Below, in pieces: positions 34,381 to 45,466 of a DNA stretch of 64,000 nucleotides. This DNA comes from Diplolepis rosae (taxonomy: Eukaryota; Arthropoda; Insecta; Hymenoptera; Diplolepididae). The position numbers and the translations under genes are program-made. The notes below the pieces were generated by a model. That model was not told the DNA's origin, did no database searches, and saw only the letters and a program-made list of their open reading frames with translations. The stretch is taken from positions 8,442,001 through 8,506,000 of the forward strand of contig JAPYXD010000308.1 in NCBI GenBank assembly GCA_030998225.1. The letters run 5' to 3'. Position 1 is the stretch's first letter; every line of letters starts with the position of its first letter.

Positions 34381-34601
34381 TGATCTTTATTTCTAAAATT
34401 TTAAGTGCAATAAATAAAATATTACATATATGAGCCCTGTTTCGAAGTAAACTTTGAAAATGTGAAAAAATGTAAAAATCGTAAGAAAATTTACATAAAA
34501 TAGTACAAGAAACTTCGATGAAGTATCTAAAACTTCCTTAGGAATGACAATAAAATTCTAGCACGTAATTTTGAGATACCAAACTAAAAAAGTAGTATAT
34601 A

Positions 34602-35091
34602 CACTACCGGTCAAAATTATTTATTCACCTGCTGTGTTAGCTATTCTTAAAGTGTCTTAATTTTTATAATTATTTAAATTTTGCATCTAGTGAGCCCAAG
34701 TTGAAGGCAAAATGATAATTTTATAAGAATCTATTGCAAAAAACGTCAAATTTCGCTCTTTTTGAATAAATATTAATAACACTGAAATAATATAAATAAT
34801 AAAAAATATCGACCTTATCAACCTATGATTCAGAATTAATCCAACGTTATTTAAAACTAGATGGTATTTTCCAATATAAATTGAAGAAATTTTTCTGTGA
34901 AAAAAAAAATTTCTTCAATTTTGTTATTTAGTTTATTTTATTATTTTTTATTTTGTTTTATTTGTTATTTGCAAAATTTTATTAACTTTTATTTTATGAT
35001 AGGAAAAAAATTTCAACTTATTATCATAAAAATTAAGACACTTTAGGAATAGCTGAAACAACAAGTGAACAAATAATTTCGACCGGCAGTG
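34602..35091. mobile_element. Tc1-type MITE in the THAP intron
   Basis: A 490-bp element flanked by TA (34600-34601 and 35092-35093). TIRs begin CACTACCGGTCAAAATTATT (right end: CACTGCCGGTCGAAATTATT) and extend about 70 bp. CAGTACCGGTC-like ends are typical of Tc1-like transposons. No coding capacity. The centre contains a small A/T hairpin around 34880-34920. Confidence 0.85.
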
Positions 35092-35346
35092 TACTTTTGT
35101 CTAAATGTTACTGAAGATATAGATTCAAGTACATCTATAGTATAAAATTACAAAGGATTATTTATGTAAAAATAGCTGAGAATTGCCAATACAAATTCCA
35201 CAATGTCAGAAATTCCCACCACAATTTCACGAAACATGTGACTGGAGTTTTATTTTATAAAATTTATTTTTATTTATTTTATAAAATACCTACGAAATAA
35301 ATTTCAAATATTCATATAAATTAAATGCTTTTAATCTATATTCCAG

Positions 35347-35553
35347 AAAAAAGAATCAGAAGATATCCCAGAAGCAGGAAGCAGCAAGGATGTACTTGGA
35401 GAAGACTTTCACACAACACCGAAGAGAGCTATCTCGACCCCACAAAGTGTTCGATTATCTTGTAGTACAAAAATCAACGCAAAATGTGCTAAGCAACTAT
35501 ATTTTCTGAAAATAAAAATACAAATTACAGATATTTTTGATTTTTATTTATGA
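35347..35553 (+). CDS. THAP-domain gene, exon 2
   Basis: Follows an acceptor ATTCCAG (35340-35346) and is open for 68 residues to TGA at 35551-35553, in phase with the tail frame of exon 1. It contains DVLGEDFHTTPKRAI followed by STPQSVR and ends in a Lys/Ile-rich helix (KQLYFLKIKIQI). This layout, a TP-K-R motif then a short coiled coil, is common downstream of THAP domains in insect proteins and may serve in self-association. AATAAA lies just before the stop (35510). Confidence 0.55.
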   Translation, partial: KKESEDIPEAGSSKDVLGEDFHTTPKRAISTPQSVRLSCSTKINAKCAKQLYFLKIKIQITDIFDFYL

Positions 35554-35563
35554 CGAGAAAACC

Positions 35564-35667
35564 ATGATTTAAGGCAAAATTGTGTAAATGTAATTAAAGA
35601 GTGAGTTGATATCAACATAACTTCTCACTCTTGAATTAAATTTTCACAATTTTGCGCTAAATCTTCA
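35564..35667. repeat. Hairpin just downstream of the THAP stop codon
   Basis: Inverted arms about 35564-35605 and 35624-35667 share GCAAAATTGTG and AGAGTGAG blocks and could form a long stem with an 18-nt loop. It would fall in the 3' UTR of the THAP transcript. Probably a small MITE. Confidence 0.5.
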
Positions 35668-35799
35668 ATTTCCTTTTAATTTTATTTGAATATATTCTTT
35701 GTAACACATTTAAAGAACCTACGTATGCATGTATATGCACTAACACGTGCACATATAATGGTAGTTCATGCGCAGTGCTGTACGCGGCGCTAGTTGCTA

Positions 35800-37600
35800 A
35801 CGGTCCACCACCTTTCCATTAGGTTTGCACGGCCTGAGTCCGGTTCCGCACCTGGAAAAGGTGAGAACTTATCGCTCTCCGCGGCGAATAATTGGACGCT
35901 ACATTATATCAGAGCTCATAGTTAGGTGACGTGCATTTTAGCATCACCGCACCTGACTATTGGAGAATCTGATCGTCTATGTTTACCCATCCCCCTTTTT
36001 CAGATAGGGATTTGCAGGCTCCGGTTTTTTTTCTTTTTTGGCTTTTTTTAAATTTATTTGTCTCAGCCGCGTTCTGCTCAAATTTTAGTCTGGGCTTTTT
36101 TACGGTAGTGATTTCCGATATCGGCAGGTTACCAGGGCATCAATTTTATTCGGATTTTAACGGATTCGTCCTCAAATTCTTGAGCAACTAGTACCCGTTG
36201 ACTCACCCCGTGTGAGAAATTGGGAACGTTGCTCTCCTTTTGAGATTATTTTTTTTCTTAACCAAAATTGTTGATCAGGTGCCGTAGCCCCTTAGGGCAC
36301 TTTACCTGGGAGACAACATTCTCGTCTTTCCTATTTTCTCTATTTTTTTTTAGTTTTATGAACTCAATTGTGGATCTAGTGCCATAGCCCCCTAGGGCAC
36401 TTTACTAGTGAAACGTTCTTCCTTACCTTCGGAGAATTGGAACGTGAATCCGCCGGTATTGCGGGTATTTTGCGGGAAGGTTTTTTTTTGTTCATTGAAA
36501 ATTAAGAAGTTGAACGCATCTTCCTGTGCACATGATGATAATACCTGTAAGTGTAAGCCTGATTTCTTCTAGTCACTACAGGGCTCTGATGCCGTAAATT
36601 GGAAGATTTCTTTAATTTTCAATGATAGTCAATAGATAGAAGTTTTTGTCTTTTGGAGCTTCGCAGGGTGGGAAACACGACTGTAGAAATATACGAAATT
36701 GAAGTTGAAATGAGCCTGGAAGTCAACCATAATATTATTTTCAGGTGTAGGGAAAACCCAAAAATTAAACCGTGTATTTGAAGGCGCAATTGCGCGAAAA
36801 TTACAACAACGTTAATTGAAGTTTTCTTTTATGGTTTTTAGACTCCTAAAAATTCCATATCACCGGTACTGCTGCGAGAATTCGTCCATTTTGCCTTTGT
36901 TCACGAGGAAAAATTAACGTCGTGAGTTTCTTCGGTTTTTCTTATTCAGTAAATAAAGAATAAAATCTCGCGAAATTTTCACCCTTCGTGCTACCCACAC
37001 GTGAATTTTAAAAGGACAATTTTGATCCAAAATAGGGCAAAATTGCTGCTCAAAAATTTAGAAAATTAAGACAATTAAAAATTGCCGATTTGAAATATAA
37101 TCTCGAACTCAGAGAGCGAAACTTTTGACCAAATCGGGCAAAAATAGAATCATAAATGTTTAAAAATTGGTAAGTTTGAGATCAAAAAGGTCGAAATGTT
37201 TCAGTATAGTTCCTAACTGCAAATAATCAAAGTCAAGAAAATTCAAATTTAAAAGAAGACGGCACGCACTTTGAAGCAATAAAAATTTTACGCAAATTCT
37301 CTGTGAAATTTCACTAAAAGAAGTCATTTTTCTTCCCAGCTTTTCGAAAGCAGTTCGATTTTAATAGAAGATAATAATGTTATCGATATTGTTGTAAAGT
37401 TTCAACACAATCGGTCAAATATTTCTAAGCAATCCTGCACGATAGTTCCGAAAATGCAGTTTTGATAAAAACGCGTTTAAAGTTTTGATACGTAAAAAAT
37501 CAATGATATAATAAGCCTACAATTTTTTCGTAAAGCTAATTTGCCTCCACGAATTGTTCCCATCTGACTTTACAAGACTCTTTCGTCTCTGGAAGGCTGC
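35800..37600. other. No gene; block with two 22-bp palindromes
   Basis: Palindromes of the type GTGCC.TAGCCCC.TAGGGCAC occur at 36279-36300 and 36379-36400, exactly 100 bp apart, each followed by TTTAC. The remaining sequence is moderately GC-rich to 36500 and then AT-rich, without recognisable coding. Confidence 0.4.
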
Positions 37601-37639
37601 GTCGGTCCTGTCGCTGCATTCACCTCTGATCGCTGTCAT

Positions 37640-37893
37640 TGAAATTTTTTGTGTACATTCTAATTTCCAATTGCAGCGCATGCATAACTTTTAAAATCGA
37701 TAAATATTCTTTATTCAATAAAGGTGCTATCAAATAAGCTGCAATCTCGATGGTTTGGAATAGAACGCCAAACGGTAGAATTAAAACTTTTGTTGGTATT
37801 TCGCGTGTGGCCACCTAAACACCTCTTCAATAAATGATCTTTAGATGAATCTTCATAAATTGGCAGAATGTGTTTTTGTACGTCTAAGTGCAT
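37640..37893 (-). pseudogene. Mutator-like transposase fragment
   Basis: Minus-strand frames give HLLKRCLGGHTRNTNKSFN then STVWRSIPNHRD, and after a frameshift LSILKVMHALQLEI. The order CL.G.TQN.NESFN..VW...P, then a VM-xL stretch, is the C-terminal signature of a Mutator-like transposase-domain protein common in insects. Only about 85 residues remain. 37894-39057 holds nothing recognisable. Confidence 0.5.
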
Positions 37894-39057
37894 TTTCGCA
37901 GGGTGCAGGTTGCTCTAATTGCCTAAGATTGGCTCCTACAGCTTCTGCTTTTTTTTATTCGCACCAGCTTTCAGCTCCAAGGGAACAGTACTCATGCCTT
38001 GAGTTTTCGTTCGTAACTTTTGAAATTTTTCGAATTTTGCTTTGAAACTCTGGGAAAATAATCTACACATATAATTCTACCATTTCAAAATTTAATAAAG
38101 AGACTTTTTCATTGTTCTACATGTATATTTCCTCTTAATGCATAAATGTACTTACCGATTTTATTTACAAAAAGACTTACATATATATATATATCACATC
38201 TCACGTAGGAAGATTTACAAAATTGTGCAAAAAATTAATTGATCTAATAAACTCAAGTGATAGGAGATTGCTTGTTTGGCAATAAAATATTTATACCGAT
38301 AAAATAATCGAAACGTCTCGAAAAATGTAATTTATATCCCAGATTTTTGATAGCAAAATAAGAGACCTCTAAAATAAGTCGATTGATCCTAACTACTTTT
38401 ACATACACAGGAATATGTGGCAATCGACCATGTAGACCATGCATAGGTAGAATTAACAAGAATTGGGTGAGTCGAAACTTCATTCCTGAATCTCCAGTTT
38501 TCGATGTCGCGAACAACAATTTCCCGGGGTGGTTTGTTACAAACGTGCTCATCTGTTCATATGTGTTTGATTCGCCAACAGATGATAATAATTGGTAATA
38601 GTATCACTCATTAACTAGTAAAAATCATAAAATTATTCTGAATATGAATAATACAGGTAATATGGTATTGTTGAACTTTAATGTGTTATAGAAGTTTCTT
38701 AAATGAATCAAGCGCATACTTAAAATATCAAGAAGCGTACAGGCTCATTTCCAACTCTGTTTGCCTGTGTTGCGAGATATACTTATAATCAAATTCATCC
38801 CGCGAGAAACCTCTCCAATACTGTTATCAATGATGCGCAGTTTTTCTTCCTTGTTCCTCTATAGTTCCCCACTTTTCCTTATTAAATATAAAACTACAAA
38901 TGTACATTTTAAAATATTAACTTTTTTATTAAAATATAAACTTTGATAGCCGTAAAGTTACCACAGCCAGTGGATGTACAATTTCTGAAAAAAGATCTGA
39001 ATCATTAATAATAATAAGAATAATCAGAATAATCGATTTAATTGCCTCATATTGATA

Positions 39058-39790
39058 TTAGGTACACAACTAAGTTCCGACTGTTTTTTTGGATGAAAAT
39101 GCAACTTTATTGTGAAAAAATGGTTACAAAGAAATCATTCAAAGTATTTCCCATCGTTAGCTACAACTTTTGCCCATCTTTCTGGTAGCGCTCGAATTCC
39201 CTTACGGTAAAAATTTTCATCTTTTGAGACTATCCACGAATCCAGACATTTTTCGATGTCTTCATATGAGCGGGACTGCTGATCAACCAGACCATAAGCC
39301 ATCGACCGGAACATCTAATAATCGGACGGCGCAATATCTGGGCAATACGGCGGGTGGGGTAGGACTTCCCATTTGAGCGTTTCCAGGTAGGTTTTATCGG
39401 GTTTGGCAGCGTGAGGCCGAGCGTTGTCATGCTGCAGAATCACTTTTTCATGCCTCTGATCGTATTGCGGCCGTTTTTTGCGCAGTGCTCGGCTTAAACG
39501 CATCAATTGCGTTCGATACCGTTCCCAAGTGATGGTTTCGTGCGGTTTCAACAGCTCATAATAAATAACATCAGCGTCTTCAAACGTTTTTGGCCTCTCT
39601 TCAGACGGGCGGTCGTCAACATCGAAATCACCGTCTTTGAAGTAACGGAACCAATCATGACATGTTGTTTCACTTAGAGCAGCATCCCTGTAAACTTTTT
39701 GGAGCCCTCAATGCGCTTCAGCCGCCGTTTTCTTCGAATGAAACAAGAAAATGAACACTTCCCGCAAATTACGATTATTTGGCACAAAAT
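39058..39790 (-). mobile_element. Mariner element with internal deletion (copy 2 of shared-deletion subfamily)
   Basis: Left end TTAGGTACACAACTAAGTTCC. Minus-strand transposase from about 39790 (starts within DFVPNNRN, so 5'-truncated). It keeps GDFDVDDRP, then jumps from TFEDAD to VIYYELLKPHETITWERY at 39575, the same junction as in 20612-21382. The catalytic part reads RHEKVILQHDNARPHAAK and CPDIAPSDY, with one stop at 39314, then SYEDIEKCLDSWIVSKDE to NDGKYFE. Confidence 0.85.
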
Positions 39791-39839
39791 CAAATTTCAT
39801 TTCTAGTATAAGCCAAGTTTTAAGAAGGTTTTCATACAT

Positions 39840-40075
39840 CAATTTCGCGCATCAATGACGCTGGAAAGCTATCTCCAACTTTCGCTCATGCAAAAAATGA
39901 AATGTGACCTTGACTGTAGATTTTCAAGGTCAAGGATACCTTAGTGATTTTTTTCAGTTTTTTGTTTCGTATTCAGTCCATCAAATTACGTAGGAAAGCA
40001 CCCTGAAATCCTCGGTCCTACAAGAAATAAAATTTGACCTTGAAATACCGATTTTCAAGGTTAAAAATGTTTCGA
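39840..40075. repeat. Degenerate ~120-bp tandem repeat with AAGGTCAA motifs
   Basis: Two units, each with GGAAAGC...CCT, a (A)TGAAATGTGACCTTG-type block and TTTTCAAGGT(C/T)AA. The motif family also recurs inside the foldback element at 30.9-32.3 kb. Confidence 0.5.
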
Positions 40076-40085
40076 GGAATTTTAA

Positions 40086-40640
40086 CCCTTAGATGACACA
40101 TGGGGTCCAGTGAACCCCACGTCATTTTCGGATGTAATTTTTTATATATTCCTGCTCGAATTGAGACTTGAGGCCCCATCTACGTTTAGTTGGGACATGC
40201 AACTACCCCTCTATTAGTATAGGGCAGATCAGTTCGTTGGCTGGCGTCTAGGAAGAAGGTACCTTTCCAGTCTGGGGTCCAAAGAATCCCACAGTGTGAG
40301 CTCACAATAACTACCAGTTCTACCTTAAAGTGTAGTACTTCAAGCTTACTCCCTTCAATTTTTAGGAAAAAATATTCAAAATTAGCAAAAATGTGGTTAT
40401 TTACGTGAAAAATCGAAAATTTAAGAAAACAATTTTTCAATAATTTTTAAAAATATGTTCACAACAAAATCTGACCAAGGTCATGTTATAACATTGTTTC
40501 AGAAGTATTCAAATATATCCTGTTAAATTTTCAGAGCAATACATTGAAAACTCTATGAAATATCGACACTTTTTCACGCTGGGGTTCAAAAGACCCCTTG
40601 TGTCATTTATGCAATTATTTTGAAGTGTGTCATCTAAGGG
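40086..40640. mobile_element. piggyBac-type MITE (TTAA target)
   Basis: A 555-bp element bounded by TTAA at 40082-40085 and 40641-40644. TIRs read CCCTTAGATGACACA at the left and its exact complement at the right. Subterminal repeats follow on both sides (GGGGTCCAGTGAACCCCA left; TGGGGTTCAAAAGACCCC right). CCC-starting short TIRs, TTAA duplication and subterminal repeats are the piggyBac hallmarks. No transposase. Confidence 0.88.
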
Positions 40641-40751
40641 TTAAAACTATTTTTTACATGTTCAAAACATCAAATTTTGCCTAAAAACATTAAATATTTT
40701 GTGCCTCCTGAGTGGTTGATGTCGATATATCGACCACCCTGCAGCTAAAAG

Positions 40752-41265
40752 GTTAAAGAATTTGAAATCTTTCTATGGAAAAAAGACGCTTTCTACTGAG
40801 CTGGGATTCGAGGCTAGGTGTTTTGATTGCCTGTCGGTTATTCTAACCACTGTGCTACACAGGTGTCCGGAATCTTCTTCTTCACAGGAAGACCTCTTTA
40901 TATCGCCTAGTGGCACTGCCTTGCGGCTGTAAATGATTTCAAATTAATTAGTTGAGTTTGAAATGTTTGCGTTATCGGAAGACCTGGGCTCGAATCCCAG
41001 CGCAGTCTAAAGCGTCTTTTTTCTCCACAGAGAAATTCTAAATTCTTTAAAATTGGAATTTATTTGCATCATTTGCGATATAAGAGTTTGAAATACGAGG
41101 ACACCTGTCGACAACGTATCCTATCTGATACACGTCTAGTGATCCTCCGATAATATAGGCCGTGACAAAAATTTTAAACTAAACTAATTAATTTGAAATC
41201 ATTTACAGCCGCAAAGCAGAGCCACTAGACGATATAAGGAGGTTTTCCTGTGGAGAAGGAGATGT
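40752..41265. mobile_element. Cluster of three partial tRNA-derived SINEs
   Basis: Minus-strand nearly full copy 40752-40945 (box A GTGTAGCACAGTGG, box B CTCGAATCCC-like). Plus-strand 3' half 40960-41097 (CTGGGCTCGAATCCCAGC). Plus-strand 5' half 41190-41265 (GCAGAGCCACTAGACGATAT). Together they define the family also present at 54082-54298. The copies interrupt each other and a mariner fragment abuts the last. Confidence 0.7.
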
Positions 41266-41483
41266 CGGACATGTGAAGACATCGAAAAATGGCTTGATTC
41301 GTAGATAACCTCAAAAGATGAACACTTTTACTGTAACGGTATTCGAGCTCTATCAGAAAGATAGGAAAAGGTGTAGCTAACGATGGGCAATACTTTGAAT
41401 GAATCATTTATAACCATTTTTTCACAAGAGAGTTGCAGTTTCATCAAAAAAACAGCGGGAACTTAGTTGCCCACCTAATAATA
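41266..41483 (+). mobile_element. Mariner 3' fragment
   Basis: Carries EDIEKWLDS, DEHFYCNGIRALSER-like sequence, NDGQYFE and the 3' end CACCTAA of the TTAGGTGCGC subfamily. About 215 bp, broken by substitutions. Confidence 0.75.
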
Positions 41484-42818
41484 ATTCAAGTTATTATTTT
41501 CCAGATAAAGGTAATAATGACCTTTTTATAAAAAAGAGTAATTCGAATCAATTATTTAATGATTTAGAATCATATGATGCAAATACTTTGTCTTGAATAA
41601 ATCTGTATATAAAATTAAAATCCTAGTCTATGATTTGTATGGTAATATATTAATTTACTTGGATTTACTTTCACAAATCTCTAAACACATTTTGACAGTG
41701 AATCTAAATGGTTAATAATAGACTGAACAAAATTCCGTCCATGTATATTGATATATTTAAATACATGTAACAATCTCCAAATTCGATACAATATCTTAAT
41801 ACTCAACACTTTAACCAATTAAGATTGTAAATAACCTACACTTGGATTTATGTTCATTTCTTTTTACATCACTTTTACTATGCAAAAGACAACAATTAAA
41901 ATACGTAGTGTAATCAGTTAAATTAAATCATTCTATAATCCTTCTTTTTCTTTTTAATATTTTATTCTTATAATCAAACTTTAAATATTAAATTAAAAAT
42001 AATTTCTACGCCGATATTCTAAAATTAATGTAAAGTAAGCTAATAAAGTATGTTTTATTCTTAATGAACAAACTATTACACTTTCTGTCTGCATAAGTAA
42101 ATTTAAACAATAATGCATTTTTATTTAAGAAATAGAAATCACAAGGATAAGCATCGAATATTTGAAAAAATATGAAATTGAACTTATTCTAGTTAAATAA
42201 TAGGTTGAGTTTATATTTATGTTAAATTATCTTTTTAATTCAACAAAAGAACTAGTAACTATTTTTTGGTTATAGAACTTAATGTATGTTAATTTAATTG
42301 TTAATAATCATAGATCTTAGGTAGAAATCATATTTTATAATAAAAATTGTACAAATGTCTTCATCTCTGAGAAAAAAGATGAACCTGAGGAAAATTTGGC
42401 ACCACCCACTAGACCCAGATATCTCCAGATATCTTCCTATGCGAATCAAAAGTGTAACTGCTCTTGCTTATTTCAACCAATTTAAAAGACAAAAAGATAA
42501 CCCCCAAGTAGCGTTGGAACATTTTTTTATGGAGAGAAAAATGGAGCATTACATAAAAACGGGTTGTAAATCTAAAAAAGTCAGTTTTTTTTAAGAGTTT
42601 TGAACAGTTTTTTCAGTTTTTCAAGAGTTTTCAAGTAGTTTTTTCTTTTCAAATTGCAGTGATTCTAGTTTTTCAGTTATTTTCAGTTTCATTTTTTTCC
42701 TTACTGTCAAAATTCACTCTCAAAACAAAACAAAAGAGTAACTTTATATAAATTATTTCATCTTTCGCAAGTTCTGTGTGTCGAATTTCCTCAGCTCTAT
42801 CTACGTTTACCAGTGATT
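41484..42818. other. AT-rich; one small unrecognised ORF
   Basis: Mostly featureless AT-rich DNA. A 79-codon plus-strand frame (42355-42594, MSSSLRKKMNLRKIWHHPLD) is Lys/Arg-rich and has no recognised domain. It could be a remnant of an element or chance. Confidence 0.35.
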
Positions 42819-43026
42819 ATCTTTATAAAGGAAAAAGTACAATAAATAAAAGTAAGTGAATTTAATTGACTATTTAAATTTCTCTTTTTCTTCATCCTTT
42901 TTGAAACAATTTTAAATATTCAAATTATAATTTTGTTTACTCCCCGAATCTACTTAGTGCTGGTAACAACCCAGTACTGTGGGTTCACTTACTTTTATTT
43001 ATTGTACTTTTTCCTTTATGAAGATG
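42819..43026. repeat. Inverted repeat (42-bp arms) beside the LINE 5' end
   Basis: Arms 42819-42861 and 42984-43026 match almost perfectly (GGAAAAAGTACAATAAATAA and complement), with a 122-bp spacer. The second arm ends about 10 bp before the G/C-rich LINE sequence. Confidence 0.65.
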
Positions 43027-43039
43027 ACAGCAACAGGAC

Positions 43040-44131
43040 ACAACACATTACAGCGACACTAAACACAACACACCTAACAACCGAGAGAGCGTTCTGTGGG
43101 CGGGCAGGGTCTCGCCGAGGTGAACCCATGAGTCCAAGCACGGAGCAGACGCGTCCTGCAGCCCACCAACGGTAGTAGCCGCAAGGACTCTGCCAGCAGT
43201 AGGGCTGTTGCCGTCAGGATGGCTGCCAAGGGAGCCCTATAGACGGGCTTTTCCCTAGTGATGGGCCTGCCGGGCGCACGTGCCACGACGGTTGTTCTGC
43301 GACTTTCAGGCGCGTGAGGACGCGGTGTGGAGCGAAAGCATCAGGGGACCTTGAACAGGTCTCTTGATGCCGAATGAACGTACACGGAGTGAATGCGGGG
43401 GGCCCCTTAATCGGGGTATCGCCCCAAATGCGTATGCGGCGATGACGCTGAACTTCCCGCGTGCGCTCTTGCGGTCACACCACAATCACATGCACGACAC
43501 CGACACCCACACACACCAGAATGAATGGGACGCTGAGTGAATGAGGCTGCGGCCGGCGCCTGGTGGATATTCCCGATAGACTAGCCAAGGGAGGAGTAGT
43601 AGCCTCTCGACCAGGGTAGGACGCGATGTCAGTACCTCACCTCTGTGGAAGTAATATGGGTAACCGTAAGTCCCTCCGGTGTTCGACCGCGAAGGGCAAA
43701 GATCCCGTGAAACCACATGTTAATCTGGGAAAACCGCTCACGATCCTACTGTCTGGAGCCAATGTCGGGGTTGAAATCATGGACGTCCGGGCGCAGGAAT
43801 GAAGGATTACCTGGTCAGTATTTCCTTATATCCGACGCTGCGTAGGATAAATCGCACACCGTCTAGCCTGAAGTTCGGGTCAGGTGTCGGGGCGGACTCG
43901 GCACCGCTCGGTCGATAGGGGTGACGTTAAACCTTTAGCATCATTATGGCGCGGGCCTATCCCGTAACCTTTTACTAGTTTCATCTAATGTGCCGATAGG
44001 ATCGACCATCCGATAAGCCGCTTCTCGGTTTCGGCGCACATAACTAGGGATCCATATAGACGGGGATAGTAGCACCACCGCGGTAGGGCTCCCATGATGG
44101 GCGAACCGTCTTAAGACACGACAGTTTTAAT
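43040..44131 (+). mobile_element. 5' UTR of R1-clade LINE
   Basis: GC-rich untranslated leader of about 1.05-1.1 kb in front of ORF1. The exact 5' boundary is uncertain; the flank is an ACA-rich stretch (ACACAACACACCTAAC at about 43068). It contains no convincing ORF. Confidence 0.6.
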
Positions 44132-45466
44132 ATGAATGTCTCAAAAACTAAAGGAGGTGAAGAGGTGAAGGCGTCAGATACGCCCTCACACACTTCTCCA
44201 GGGGCTGAGGGATGGAAAGACGTCCTTCAGCTCCTGAAGGAGCGAAGTACAAAAATGGAAAAGTTGGCCAGGGCTCTCAGTGTCATCCAGCAGGGTATGC
44301 TGAGAAATAACCCTGGCCACGTAAAGGACAGTGTTAACGAGGCATCAGAGGTGTTGAGCGGAATGCTCAACACCCACAAATGTCTTGTAGAAAGCGGGAT
44401 GGAAATCCAGAAGAAGCTGGAATCCCACCCCGCCTCAAAAAAGATAGGTATCTTCTGGAGACTGCGCTCTGCGTCTCTGGGAGATACCCCCAAGAAGCTG
44501 ACAAAGGGGGAGAAGAGGGTTGCTCCTTCTCCCCCCGAAGATCGGCTTCCCAAGAAAGGGAAGGGCGGCATATCGCCGTCTTATGCTGCGGCCACCAGAG
44601 GCCAGACCCCGAAAAAGGATGGGGAATGGCAGCTGGTGGAGAAGAAAAAGAAGAAGAAGAAAAAAAAAGAGAAAAAGAAGAAAGAGATTCCTGTGCCCTC
44701 TGCGCAGGAACACAACACAAAGGGAAAGTTGCCGAGGCGCTCCCCGGCCGCGAGGTCGGGCGACGCCATCAAGGTGTCGGCGAAGGACGGCCAGTCCTAC
44801 GCTGACATCTTGAGGGAAATGAAGGCGAAGGTCGGCCCCCAGAAGGCAGGACTTGAGGTCCTGTCTATCCGGAGGACCAGGAAGGAAGAAGTCCTTTTGG
44901 TCCTCAAAAAGGGGGGAGACGTTTCGGCCTTCCGAAAGGAGCTCGACCTGGCGGTCGGGGAAAGGGCGCAAATTTCAGCCCTGGTCTCGACGAGGTCCCT
45001 CGAAATTAGGGACCTCGGCGAGACCGTTGAAAAAGAAGAGGTTGTGTCTGCCCTGTGCTTGGCATTGGGCAGACCAGCTTTTGAGGGGTCCTGCAGGCTC
45101 TTCACCCGCTTTGGTGGGGTGCAGACTGCAGTGATCCGGCTAGCTGAGGCAGACGCCGCGCGTCTGCTTCAGCTAGGTAAGTTGAGGATCGGGTGGGTAG
45201 AGTGCCGCATTCGCGAGCACCTGGAAGTCGCCCGCTGCTTCAGGTGCCTTGGGTACGGCCACGGGTCCCGGGGCTGCAGCAACCCCGACAGGAAAAACGC
45301 CTGTTGGAGATGCGGCGCCACGGGACACTTGGCCGGGACCTGTAAGGCGCCACCAAGGTGCCTGTCATGCGCAGACAGGGGCGAAAAAGATGTCGCCCAT
45401 GTGTCGGGGAGCGGCTCCTGCCCGGTCTTCCGGGAAGAGCTTCGGAGGTTGAGAGGCAGGAATTGA
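44132..45466 (+). CDS. LINE ORF1 (gag-like, CCHC zinc knuckles)
   Basis: 444 intact codons encoding the nucleic-acid-binding chaperone of a non-LTR retrotransposon. N-terminal helical stretch (VIQQGMLRNNPGHVK), a Lys-rich low-complexity run at residues ~172-190, a central RNA-binding-like domain (EVLSIRRTRKEEVLLVLKKG), and C-terminal Cys/His knuckles (CFRCLGYGHGSRGC, CWRCGATGHLAGTC, then a CLSC variant). This is the order of R1-clade ORF1 proteins. The protein would coat element RNA. ORF2 overlaps it in the next frame. ORF1 is intact although ORF2 is decayed. Confidence 0.85.
   Translation: MNVSKTKGGEEVKASDTPSHTSPGAEGWKDVLQLLKERSTKMEKLARALSVIQQGMLRNNPGHVKDSVNEASEVLSGMLNTHKCLVESGMEIQKKLESHPASKKIGIFWRLRSASLGDTPKKLTKGEKRVAPSPPEDRLPKKGKGGISPSYAAATRGQTPKKDGEWQLVEKKKKKKKKKEKKKKEIPVPSAQEHNTKGKLPRRSPAARSGDAIKVSAKDGQSYADILREMKAKVGPQKAGLEVLSIRRTRKEEVLLVLKKGGDVSAFRKELDLAVGERAQISALVSTRSLEIRDLGETVEKEEVVSALCLALGRPAFEGSCRLFTRFGGVQTAVIRLAEADAARLLQLGKLRIGWVECRIREHLEVARCFRCLGYGHGSRGCSNPDRKNACWRCGATGHLAGTCKAPPRCLSCADRGEKDVAHVSGSGSCPVFREELRRLRGRN

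Noticed and set aside
38253..38598. Opposed frames of 99 and 71 codons
   Set aside because: No recognised domain; one strand is probably the shadow of the other and neither has splice support.
42355..42594. 79-codon Lys/Arg-rich frame as a gene
   Set aside because: No homologue recognised and no promoter or conserved context; mentioned only in the interval note.
43040..44131. LINE leader as rDNA-derived target sequence
   Set aside because: No stretch recognised as 18S or 28S rRNA, so an rDNA insertion is not supported.
44227..45105. Long open frames on the minus strand inside the LINE
   Set aside because: Shadows of GC-rich ORF1 coding on the plus strand.
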